Shown one piece after another: positions 27,210-35,903 of a DNA stretch of 64,000 nt; the stretch's first letter is position 1, and each line of letters starts with the position of its first letter. Where the stretch lies: assembly GCA_964586655.1 (NCBI GenBank), contig CAZPGY010000001.1, positions 62,001-126,000 of the forward strand, in the 5' to 3' direction. The notes beneath the pieces were generated by a model. That model had not been told where the DNA came from. It searched no databases and saw only the letters and a program-made list of their open reading frames with translations. Made by a program: the position numbers and the translations under genes. The stretch is from JAJYSO01 sp964586655. GTDB taxonomy: Bacteria > Bacteroidota > Bacteroidia > Flavobacteriales > Flavobacteriaceae.

Positions 27210-27391
27210 ATACGAAAGAGATTTTTAAATAGACTGAATATTTTGTCGTGAAAATTTCAAAGGTCAAGGCAAAAAGCCTGCCTCGTCGGCAGACACAGGC
27301 ATAGCCATAGTGACGAGCATTTAGCCTGTAAAGTGCAGAGAGCTGTAATGTTAACAGGAAGACTTGTCTATTTTTAAGGTCACTCCCGTAT
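27210..27391 (+). mobile_element. Palindromic MITE-like element, diverged copy C (182 bp)
   Basis: Imperfect terminal inverted repeats (ATACGAAAGAGATTTTTAAATAG at the left without its last bases, CTATTTTTAAGG...CCCGTAT at the right) flank TCAAGGCAAAAA, a G/C-rich core with CATAGCCATAG, and a degenerate TGCAGAGA motif. It shares a 48-base identical block with the element at 9005-9187. It fills most of the 417-bp gap between the thioesterase gene and gpsA. A promoter-like pair (TTTG 27149-27152, TATTTTTG 27170-27177) precedes it. Confidence 0.7.
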
Positions 27392-27424
27392 AAGATATCC
27401 AATTTATGGTTGAAGTTTCTTTTT

Positions 27425-27455
27425 TTTGATAAAAATCAACTCCTCAATATATTTG
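27425..27455 (+). promoter_or_regulatory. Bacteroidota-type promoter of gpsA
   Basis: TTTG at 27425-27428 and TATATTTG at 27448-27455 with exactly 19 bases between them match the phylum consensus. The gpsA start is 48 bp downstream of the -7 box. The promoter lies just outside element C. Confidence 0.75.
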
Positions 27456-27503
27456 TGATATTTAAAGCGTACAACCTAAAATCTCCCGAATTAAACAGAA
27501 TAC

Positions 27504-28505
27504 ATGGAAAAACCTAAACAATATGCCGTTATTGGCGGAGGAAGCTGGGCCACGGCCATCGTCAAAATGCTTTGTGAATCTTTAGATCACGTGCATTGGT
27601 ATATGCGCAACCCCCAAGCCATTAAAAAACTCAAATCGGTAGGCCGCAATCCCAATTACCTGAGTGATGTTCATTTTGACCCTAAAAAATTAATCCTCAC
27701 CAATGATCTTAACGAAGCAGTAGCGCAAGGAGATTTTTTAATTTTTGCCATTCCCTCTGCTTTTTTAAAAAGTGAATTGGCACAATTGACAATTCCCATA
27801 AAAGATAAGGTTGTGTTTAGTGCTATCAAGGGGATTGTTCCGGAAAGCGGTTTAATTGTGGGGAAGCATTTTTATAGAAATTACGGTGTTCCCTATAAAA
27901 ACATCGGGGTCATTTCCGGGCCTTGCCACGCAGAAGAGGTGGCTTTGGAGCGACTTTCTTATTTGACTATTGCCTGTACCGACCTTCGGAAGGCAGAAAG
28001 TTTAGCCGGTATTCTTTCCAATTCTTATATTCGATGTAAGGTTTCAAAAGACGTGATTGGCAATGAATATGCTGCCATGCTCAAGAATATCTATGCTATT
28101 GCTGCCGGAATGTTTCACGGCCTGGGCTATGGCGATAACTTTCAAAGTGTTTTGATGAGTAATGCCATTAGGGAAACGGAGCGCTTTATTGAAAAAACGT
28201 ACCGTATTGACCGCAACATCAATGATTCTTCTTATTTGGGCGATTTGTTGGTCACCGGGTATTCCAGCTTTAGCCGCAATCGCAGGTTTGGCACCATGAT
28301 AGGCAAGGGACACTCTGTCAAAACCGCCCAGCTGGAAATGAACATGATTGCAGAGGGCTATTATGCTACCAAGTGTGCTTTTCACCTCAATAAATCTCGT
28401 AAAGAAAAAGCCGATATCCCAATTATTACGGCGGTTTATAAAATTTTATACGAAGGCCAAAACCCTAAATCCACCCTGTCAGAGCTCACGGATCAATTGG
28501 ATTGA
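27504..28505 (+). CDS. gpsA: NAD(P)-dependent glycerol-3-phosphate dehydrogenase
   Basis: GpsA reduces dihydroxyacetone phosphate to sn-glycerol-3-phosphate, the backbone for phospholipids. At 333 residues the length is normal. The Rossmann motif is VIGGGSWATAIVKML, the catalytic lysine region KGIVPESG follows, then ISGPCHAEEV and GNEYAAMLKNIYAIAAGM with the active-site Lys. It is transcribed from its own promoter and followed by a 340-bp gap before dnaE. Confidence 0.95.
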   Translation: MEKPKQYAVIGGGSWATAIVKMLCESLDHVHWYMRNPQAIKKLKSVGRNPNYLSDVHFDPKKLILTNDLNEAVAQGDFLIFAIPSAFLKSELAQLTIPIKDKVVFSAIKGIVPESGLIVGKHFYRNYGVPYKNIGVISGPCHAEEVALERLSYLTIACTDLRKAESLAGILSNSYIRCKVSKDVIGNEYAAMLKNIYAIAAGMFHGLGYGDNFQSVLMSNAIRETERFIEKTYRIDRNINDSSYLGDLLVTGYSSFSRNRRFGTMIGKGHSVKTAQLEMNMIAEGYYATKCAFHLNKSRKEKADIPIITAVYKILYEGQNPKSTLSELTDQLD

Positions 28506-28845
28506 GTTTTTGATATCAACAGCTCCTGCACAGGGAACAGGCATAGCTTCCGATAATTATTAAGATTAACAGAGATTTAGAATTTTTATCTGAATATTGG
28601 ATTCATTTGCCTGCGTTCCAATTCGTGTTGTCATTTGATTTTTGATTCGGTTGCCGATCATAAAAGTTGTCCCTTTTGTATTAGCGATCTGCAGACGCTT
28701 TTGGGATTTAGCATGAATTAAAATACGATAAGCTTTTGAGTTTGAGTCACTAAAAAATCAATGGCTAAAATCTACTCCTTTAACTTTTTTATCCTTTATA
28801 TTTTTCTAATTTTAAAAGCTCGATTTCTGATAAAAAACGCTGTGT
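28506..28845. other. Intergenic gap upstream of dnaE
   Basis: 340 bp, A/T-rich near dnaE. I see no hairpin with a T run, no clear promoter pair and no RNA gene. On the minus strand a 63-codon open stretch (28566-28757) has only an internal ATG (28661) and no recognisable product. Confidence 0.3.
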
Positions 28846-31800
28846 ATGTACCTGATTTTTGATACCGAAACCACCGGATTACCCAAACGCTATGACGCCC
28901 CAATTACCGATACAGACAATTGGCCGCGCTGTATTCAAATTGCCTGGCAACTGCACGATGACATGGGGCGGCTTATGGAACATCGAGATTTTTTAATTCG
29001 CCCCGAAGGATTTGACATTCCCTATGACGCTGAACGAATTCACGGAATCTCTACTGCTCTGGCTCAAAAAGACGGAGTTTCTTTAAAGGAGGTCCTACAA
29101 GAATTTAAAGAAGCATTAGGAAAAACACAGTTTATCGTTGGACAGAATCTGGATTTCGACATCAAAATTATGGGGGCCGAATTTTATCGGATCGGCATAG
29201 AGACGCCTTTGGCACAACTTCCGGTGTTGGATACTTGTACCGAAAAAACGGCTGCCTTGTGTCAAATTCCCGGTGGGCGAGGTGGTAAGTTTAAGCTGCC
29301 CAAGCTTACCGAGCTCCACGAAAAACTCTTTGGTCAGCCTTTTGCAGAAGCTCATAACGCAACCGCCGATGTGGAAGCTACGGCTCGCTGTTTCCTCGAA
29401 TTGATCAGACAGCGGATGTTTACCCGAGAGGAACTGGCAGTAGAGGCTCATTATTTTGAAAATTTTATTGAAGTCAATCCCGAGCCTTTTGAAGCCATAG
29501 GTTTAAAACATACCAACCTTAAAAAGGCTTCCCAAGCCCTGCAGAAAAAAGAAACCGGCATTTCTGAGGCGGAGCGAAAGGAAAACCTTGCCGCACTTGA
29601 AAACGAAAAGTTTGTACACCTTCACAACCATACGCAGTTTTCGGTTTTGCAATCGACCATAGGCTTTGATGACTTGGTGGCTAATGCAATAAAACATCAA
29701 ATGCCTGCCGTTGCCATGACCGATCACGGCAATATGATGGGAGCTTTTGAATTTGTTAAAGCCATTAACCAGCACAATGCGGCCTTGGAAAAAGCGGGAG
29801 AAGAGGCTGAAACCTCTGAATTAAAAGCTATTGTGGGCTGTGAATTCAATATTTGTGAAGACCATACCGACCGAACACACAAAGACAACGGCTATCAAGT
29901 GGTGTTTTTGGCCAAGAATAAAAATGGGTATCAAAATATGATCAAAATGTCTTCGCTGGCTTATACCGACGGATTTTATTACGTACCGAGAATTGATAAA
30001 AAAATTGTCGAACAGTATAAAGAAGACACCCTTGTTCTGACCGGTAATTTAAATGGAGAAATTCCCGGGAAAATTTTAAACGTAGGAGAAAAACAAGCCG
30101 AAGAAGCTCTTTTGTGGTGGAAGGAGCAATTTGGTGAAGATCTTTATATCGAGCTGATGCGTCATGGTCAAGAAGATGAAGACCGTGTAAACGATACCTT
30201 GGTCAAGCTGTCTCAAAAACACGATGTAAAATTGGTGGCCACCAACAACACCTACTATTCTACCCGAGAAGAAGCCAATGCACACGACATTCTCCTTTGT
30301 GTAAAAGACGGCGAACTACAATCTACGCCTATTGGCCGGGGACGCGGATATCGGTATGGGCTTCCCAATCAGGAATATTATTTTAAATCTACCGAAGAGA
30401 TGAAGCAGCTCTTTCAAGATTTACCGGAAGCAATTACCAACACGATAGAAATTGCCAATAAGATATCGCCTTTTACCCTGGCCCGAGATGTACTGCTTCC
30501 CGAATTCTCCATTCCCGAAAAATTCAGGGACGAACGCGATAAAGAAGACCATGGAAAGCGCGGCGAAAACGCCTACCTCAAGCACCTCACTTTTGTGGGA
30601 GCCAAAAAGAAATATGGAGCAATCACCAAAGCCCTCGAAGAGCGGTTAAATTTTGAGCTCGATGTCATTGCACAAACCGGTTATCCCGGCTATTTTTTAA
30701 TTGTAGAAGACTTTATTAGAGAGGCCAAAAACATGGGCGTTTCCGTGGGACCCGGTCGAGGCTCTGCCGCCGGTAGTGCAGTGGCTTATTGCTTAGATAT
30801 TACTGCAGTAGATCCCATTAAATATGATTTACTTTTTGAGCGATTCCTCAATCCCGAACGGGTCAGTATGCCTGATATTGACATCGATTTTGACGATGAA
30901 GGTCGCAGCAAGGTAATGGACTATGTCATTGGCAAATATGGCGCCAATCAGGTGGCTCAAATCATCACTTATGGAAAGATGAAAGCCAAATCGGCCATTC
31001 GCGATACGGCACGGGTACTCGACCTTCCGCTCAGGGAAGCCGATCGACTGGCCAAACTGATTCCGGATATGACCAAATTCAGTAAAATTTTTGGTAAAAC
31101 GGAACAAGAGCTTCGAGAAAAATTCAGACCGGAAGACTTGGTCAAGGTCAATGAATTGCTGAATATTTCAGAAGGCGAAGACCTCGAGGCCGAAACGGTA
31201 AAACAAGCGCGTATTCTGGAAGGATCGCTGCGAAATACCGGAGTGCATGCTTGTGGCGTAATTATTACCCCCAGTGATATTACTAATTTTGTGCCGGTTT
31301 CCCTGGCCAAGGATTCCAATTTGTACCTCACTCAATTTGACAACCACGTGGTTGAAGATGCAGGACTGTTAAAAATGGATTTCCTCGGGTTAAAAACGCT
31401 AAGCCTTATCAAAGACACGGTTGAAATCGTTAAAGCACGTCACGATATCGATTTAAATCCCGACGAATTTCCTTTGGATGATGAAATGACCTATGAACTC
31501 TTTCAACGCGGCGAAACCGTAGGGATTTTCCAATATGAATCTCCGGGCATGCAGAAACATCTGCGCAATCTAAAACCCTCTGTTTTTGAAGACTTGATTG
31601 CCATGAATGCCCTTTACCGTCCGGGTCCCATGGAGTATATTCCCAGCTTTATCAAGCGAAAACACGGAGAAGAGGAGATTGCTTATGACCTGCCGGAAAT
31701 GGAGGAATACCTCAAAGAAACTTACGGCATTACGGTCTACCAAGAGCAGGTAATGTTGCTGTCGAGAAAGCTGGCCGGATTTACACGTGGAGAAGCCGAT

Positions 31801-33198
31801 ATGTTGCGAAAAGCCATGGGGAAAAAGATTTTCTCACAGCTGGAAATCCTCAAACCCAAATTCATGGAAGGCGGAAAAGCAAACGGGCATCCGCAGGATA
31901 TTCTTGAAAAAATATGGAAAGATTGGGAGGCTTTTGCCAGCTATGCTTTCAACAAATCTCACTCTACTTGTTATGCTTGGGTAGCTTATCAAACGGCTTA
32001 TTTAAAAGCGCATTATCCGGCCGAATACATGGCTGCCGTACTTTCCAACAACATGAATGACATCAAGAAAGTCACCTTCTTTATGGAAGAGTGCAAAAGC
32101 ATGGGATTAAAGGTTTTAAGTCCGGATGTTAACGAATCTTATTACAAATTCTCCGTAAACAAAGACAATGCCATTCGGTTTGGGATGGGCGCCGTTAAAG
32201 GAGTGGGGCATAATGCCGTAAAAACCATTGTAGAAAACCGCAAAAAAGACGGCCCCTACCGTTCTATTTTTGACCTGACCAAGCGTATCGATTTGCGTGC
32301 AGCCAATCGAAAATCTTTTGAAAATTTGGCCTATGCCGGTGGCTTTGATTGTTTTTTTCCCACCCATCGCGCTCAATACTTTCATACTGAAGAACACAGT
32401 GAAATCAGCTTTTTGGAAAAAGTCATTAAATATGGTGCCAAATATCAAGAGAACAAAAATTCGGCACAAACCAGTTTGTTTGGCGAATCCAGCGAGGTTC
32501 AAATTCCCGAACCCGAAGTACCGCCTTGTGAAGAATGGGCCACTATGGCTAAACTTCGCAAAGAACGAGAAGTGGTGGGAGTATATATTTCAGGACACCC
32601 CCTCGATGATTTCAAAAATGAAATCAAACACTTCTGCAATGCAGGGATTTCCAGTTTTCACCAACCGGAAAGATTTCTCAATCGCGAGCTCAGTATCGCC
32701 GGAATAATCACAGATGTTCAACACCTGACCAGTAGGGCCGGAAAGGGTTGGGGAAAATTTACGGTAGAAGACTATGAAGATTCTTATGAATTCAAGATTT
32801 TTGGAGAGGAATATTTAAAATTCCGACACTTTTTAATGCCCAATAGCTTTCTCTACATGAAAGTTTTTATTCGTGAAGGCTGGTTCAACAAAAAAACGGG
32901 AGAGCGAGGCGAACCGCGTTTGCAGTATCGCGATTTCAAGCAGCTGCAGGACGTGATGGACAAATTCTCTAAAAAGCTAACAATACACCTCGATATCAAT
33001 GAGTTAAAGGAAGAACAGATAACAGATTTACAAGAGCTGTTCCGCAGTTTCCCCGGAGAGCAGAAGTTAAAGTTTGTCATCTATGAACTCAAGGACCAAA
33101 TTAAGGTACATATGCCGAGTCGACGCCAAAAGATAGCCATCTCCTCTGAATTACTCGATCATTTGGAAAGCCAAAAATATAAATATCGAATAAATTAA
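28846..33198 (+). CDS. dnaE: DNA polymerase III alpha subunit with N-terminal DEDD exonuclease
   Basis: 1450 residues, the replicative polymerase. Residues about 1-190 are a DnaQ-like 3'-5' exonuclease (FDTETTGLPKRYD with Asp/Glu ligands; NATADVEATARC with the His/Asp end), fused in frame as in other Bacteroidota and absent from E. coli DnaE. A PHP domain starts near residue 257 (FVHLHNHTQFSVLQS, MTDHGNM). The polymerase palm has GPGRGSAAGS and the catalytic PDIDIDFDDEGR near residues 675-687. The tail contains helix-hairpin-helix and OB-fold regions (ISGHPLDDF, LSIAGIITDVQHL). The fused proofreading domain may make a separate epsilon subunit partly dispensable. Confidence 0.97.
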   Translation: MYLIFDTETTGLPKRYDAPITDTDNWPRCIQIAWQLHDDMGRLMEHRDFLIRPEGFDIPYDAERIHGISTALAQKDGVSLKEVLQEFKEALGKTQFIVGQNLDFDIKIMGAEFYRIGIETPLAQLPVLDTCTEKTAALCQIPGGRGGKFKLPKLTELHEKLFGQPFAEAHNATADVEATARCFLELIRQRMFTREELAVEAHYFENFIEVNPEPFEAIGLKHTNLKKASQALQKKETGISEAERKENLAALENEKFVHLHNHTQFSVLQSTIGFDDLVANAIKHQMPAVAMTDHGNMMGAFEFVKAINQHNAALEKAGEEAETSELKAIVGCEFNICEDHTDRTHKDNGYQVVFLAKNKNGYQNMIKMSSLAYTDGFYYVPRIDKKIVEQYKEDTLVLTGNLNGEIPGKILNVGEKQAEEALLWWKEQFGEDLYIELMRHGQEDEDRVNDTLVKLSQKHDVKLVATNNTYYSTREEANAHDILLCVKDGELQSTPIGRGRGYRYGLPNQEYYFKSTEEMKQLFQDLPEAITNTIEIANKISPFTLARDVLLPEFSIPEKFRDERDKEDHGKRGENAYLKHLTFVGAKKKYGAITKALEERLNFELDVIAQTGYPGYFLIVEDFIREAKNMGVSVGPGRGSAAGSAVAYCLDITAVDPIKYDLLFERFLNPERVSMPDIDIDFDDEGRSKVMDYVIGKYGANQVAQIITYGKMKAKSAIRDTARVLDLPLREADRLAKLIPDMTKFSKIFGKTEQELREKFRPEDLVKVNELLNISEGEDLEAETVKQARILEGSLRNTGVHACGVIITPSDITNFVPVSLAKDSNLYLTQFDNHVVEDAGLLKMDFLGLKTLSLIKDTVEIVKARHDIDLNPDEFPLDDEMTYELFQRGETVGIFQYESPGMQKHLRNLKPSVFEDLIAMNALYRPGPMEYIPSFIKRKHGEEEIAYDLPEMEEYLKETYGITVYQEQVMLLSRKLAGFTRGEADMLRKAMGKKIFSQLEILKPKFMEGGKANGHPQDILEKIWKDWEAFASYAFNKSHSTCYAWVAYQTAYLKAHYPAEYMAAVLSNNMNDIKKVTFFMEECKSMGLKVLSPDVNESYYKFSVNKDNAIRFGMGAVKGVGHNAVKTIVENRKKDGPYRSIFDLTKRIDLRAANRKSFENLAYAGGFDCFFPTHRAQYFHTEEHSEISFLEKVIKYGAKYQENKNSAQTSLFGESSEVQIPEPEVPPCEEWATMAKLRKEREVVGVYISGHPLDDFKNEIKHFCNAGISSFHQPERFLNRELSIAGIITDVQHLTSRAGKGWGKFTVEDYEDSYEFKIFGEEYLKFRHFLMPNSFLYMKVFIREGWFNKKTGERGEPRLQYRDFKQLQDVMDKFSKKLTIHLDINELKEEQITDLQELFRSFPGEQKLKFVIYELKDQIKVHMPSRRQKIAISSELLDHLESQKYKYRIN

Positions 33199-33437
33199 AG
33201 ATGACCAAATCAAGTGGGGTGAGGTTTCATTAAAAAATATTCGCTATAAAATTTTGACACATAAAGAACTGACTATTTGTAAAATAATTAAATTGCGACC
33301 CATTGTTAAATATAGGAAATACAGATCCGTTTTATGTCAAATGGAATTATTGAGAAAGGCTCATTTTCTAATCTATGAAATATCAAAGATAATAAGCCTA
33401 CGCCAAAATCCGTTGGGTATAAAATTAAAATAAAAGC

Positions 33438-35210
33438 ATGGACATCGATTTAATCATAACTGCGGCAACTGTAATTATTTTGTTGGTGGCTTTATTGATG
33501 GATTTAGCCCGCCCTCATTTTTTGTTTATAGGCGCTCTTATGCTTTTATTGGTTACCGGCGTTTTAGAACCGGGGATGGCGCTTTTGGGCTTTTCTAATG
33601 AAGCGGTATTTACCGTGGCTGCTTTGTTTATTGTCGCCACGGGAGTTCAACAAACCGGTGCCCTGTCTTTTATTGATAAAGTAATCTTTAGAAAAGGAGA
33701 TTCTATCCATAAAGTGGCCTCCAAAATGATGAGTTCTACCATCGGGCTTTCTGCTTTTCTCAACAATACCCCCATCGTCGCCATGTTGATTCCACATGTG
33801 AAAGGATGGGCCGACAGAAAAGGAATCTCTCCTTCCAAATTGCTCATTCCACTGTCCTATGTGACCATTGTGGGCGGGATGTGTACGCTGATTGGAACCT
33901 CCACCAATATCATTGTATCGGGCATGATGACTGACATTGACATGGAGCCTATCGGTCTTTTTGAATTGGCGCTCATAGGCCTTCCGGCTGCGGTTTTGAT
34001 CTTTTTATGGTTTATTTGCTTTGGCCTAAAATTAATGCCTGATCGCCAGGTTATTGACAATAGAAAACCGACAAAAAGCACCAAAAAATCAGAGATCTAT
34101 CAATTTGATTATAGGGTTCCTGAAAGCTCCAAATTACAAGGAAAAACAATTGAAGAGGCAGGGTTACGAGCACTGGAATCTGTTTTCTTAATTCACGTAC
34201 AGCGCGGCAAACACATTATTGCCATAGGGCCCGGTTTTATTATTGAGGTCGGCGATGTACTTACTTTCCGAGGAAGTCATGATGAGGTGCATAAAGTGGC
34301 TGTAGAGAAAAAACTTTCTCCCAATATTCCGGGAGGCCCCAAAGCTGAATCCTTACCCCTGTTTGAGGCGGTGGTTTCAGACAGTTCGCCTTTGGTTGGG
34401 AAAACCTTAAAAGAACTTCAGTTTCGCGAAACTTTTAAAGGAGTGGTTTTGGCTATTCAGCGCAAACAAGAACAAATTAACGGAGCCTTGGGAAATACCC
34501 CAATCATGGCCGGTGATCTACTGTTGATTGAGTCTAAAATAGATTTTGACGAGCACTATGCCAATAACAATCGTTATTTTTATCTTGTGCGTCCTAAGGG
34601 GAAAAATTTTCAGGACTATAAAGGGAAGAGTAAAATCGCGCTGCTTATCATTTTCCTGATGCTGCTGTCTGTGGGAATTGGTCTGCTGCCCATGATTACC
34701 GCTTCCTTATTGGCTGCCATCGCCATGTTACTCGTCGGTTGTGTGCACAAAACACAGTTGGTACACGCCATTCATCCGCCTATTTTGATTGTCATTGCCA
34801 CTGCCATCGGTATAGGAGAAGCCGTAAAAGTCAGCGGATTGGCAGATGCCATCGCCCAAGGCGTATTTGGCAATATGAGCGCTACTGTGCATCCGGTACT
34901 TTTTATCTTATTATTATACATAATTACCAATTTATTCACTGAATTTATTACCAATAATGCGGCGGCCGTACTGATGTTTCCGCTTGGAATTGCCATTGCC
35001 CATCAGGTAGGAATCCCCATCAGAGCGGCGGCCGTTACCGTGGCTATTGCAGCTTCTGCTTCCTTTATGACTCCTATCGGTTATCAAACCAACTTGATGG
35101 TTATGGGAGCCGGAGGGTATAAATTTTCAGATTATACCAAAGCGGGATTTCCCGTCGCCCTTATTGTAATGGCCGTCGCTGTGTCAGCGATTTCATGGAT
35201 ATATTTGTAA
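33438..35210 (+). CDS. SLC13/DASS family permease with two TrkA-C domains, probable sulfate transporter
   Basis: 590 residues. Two sets of membrane helices (residues 1-190 and 400-590) flank a soluble region of about 200 residues with two RCK_C-like domains (SKLQGKTIEEAGLR, SPLVGKTLKELQFR). Family motifs LSAFLNNTPIVAMLIP and GTSTNIIVSGMM in the first half and FITNNAAAVLMFPLG and TPIGYQTNLMVMGAGGY in the second half are the SLC13 clamshell loops (Asn-Thr-Pro, Asn-Ala-Ala). This domain order is that of bacterial anion and sulfate permeases. Adjacent cysC (27 bp downstream) supports sulfate as the substrate, by inference. Confidence 0.9.
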   Translation: MDIDLIITAATVIILLVALLMDLARPHFLFIGALMLLLVTGVLEPGMALLGFSNEAVFTVAALFIVATGVQQTGALSFIDKVIFRKGDSIHKVASKMMSSTIGLSAFLNNTPIVAMLIPHVKGWADRKGISPSKLLIPLSYVTIVGGMCTLIGTSTNIIVSGMMTDIDMEPIGLFELALIGLPAAVLIFLWFICFGLKLMPDRQVIDNRKPTKSTKKSEIYQFDYRVPESSKLQGKTIEEAGLRALESVFLIHVQRGKHIIAIGPGFIIEVGDVLTFRGSHDEVHKVAVEKKLSPNIPGGPKAESLPLFEAVVSDSSPLVGKTLKELQFRETFKGVVLAIQRKQEQINGALGNTPIMAGDLLLIESKIDFDEHYANNNRYFYLVRPKGKNFQDYKGKSKIALLIIFLMLLSVGIGLLPMITASLLAAIAMLLVGCVHKTQLVHAIHPPILIVIATAIGIGEAVKVSGLADAIAQGVFGNMSATVHPVLFILLLYIITNLFTEFITNNAAAVLMFPLGIAIAHQVGIPIRAAAVTVAIAASASFMTPIGYQTNLMVMGAGGYKFSDYTKAGFPVALIVMAVAVSAISWIYL

Positions 35211-35237
35211 CTTTACCCCTTTTAAAATCAAAAACCT

Positions 35238-35828
35238 ATGTCTAAAAATATTGTAAAACAAGAATATCAAATTACGCGTAAAGAACGCAACATAAAAAAT
35301 AAGCATCGCTCGGTTGTCCTTTGGTTTACCGGCCTGTCGGGTTCGGGAAAATCTACTTTAGCCAACCAATTGGAAGGACATTTGCATCAACAGGGCTTCA
35401 ATACTTATGTGCTTGATGGCGATAATATTCGAGGTGGTTTGAATGCCGATTTGGATTTTACTCCGGAAGGACGTCAAGAGAATTTACGTCGCATTGCCGA
35501 AACCGCCAAACTCTTTGTGGATGCGGGAATGGTGACCTTAGCAGCTTTTATTTCCCCCTTAAAAAAAGATCGGGAGCAGATAAAAAAAATTATTGGCGCT
35601 GATGATTTTATGGAAATCTATGTAAAAGCTTCTGTTGAAACCTGTGAAAAAAGAGATGTCAAAGGGCTTTATAAAAAGGCAAGGAAAGGAGAAATTGATA
35701 ATTTTACCGGAATCAGTGCCCCCTATGAAACTCCGGAAAATCCTGATATTGTAATTGATACCGTCAATCAAGACCTTTCAGAATCGATTGAAAAACTCGC
35801 GGCGCAGGTTGTCCCGCAGCTGAAATAA
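35238..35828 (+). CDS. cysC: Adenylylsulfate (APS) kinase
   Basis: CysC phosphorylates adenosine 5'-phosphosulfate to PAPS. At 196 residues the length is normal. The P-loop is GLSGSGKSTLA, followed by DGDNIRGGLNADLDF, ENLRRIAE and the KARKGEIDNFTGISAPYE substrate loop. It lies right after the SLC13 permease, forming a likely two-gene sulfate uptake/activation unit. The sulfate adenylyltransferase genes cysD/cysN are not in the window. Confidence 0.95.
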   Translation: MSKNIVKQEYQITRKERNIKNKHRSVVLWFTGLSGSGKSTLANQLEGHLHQQGFNTYVLDGDNIRGGLNADLDFTPEGRQENLRRIAETAKLFVDAGMVTLAAFISPLKKDREQIKKIIGADDFMEIYVKASVETCEKRDVKGLYKKARKGEIDNFTGISAPYETPENPDIVIDTVNQDLSESIEKLAAQVVPQLK

Positions 35829-35903
35829 AATCGCAAAAAATAGAGCCTCCCGACTGTAATACTCAACATTTTTTTAATTTTGATCTTACGCAAAATTTTT
35901 CTC

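Noticed and set aside
27205..27402. 65-codon minus-strand frame
   Set aside because: It covers element C almost exactly and has no conserved coding pattern.
28566..28757. 63-codon minus-strand open stretch before dnaE
   Set aside because: There is only an internal ATG giving 31 residues, with no ribosome site and no recognisable family.
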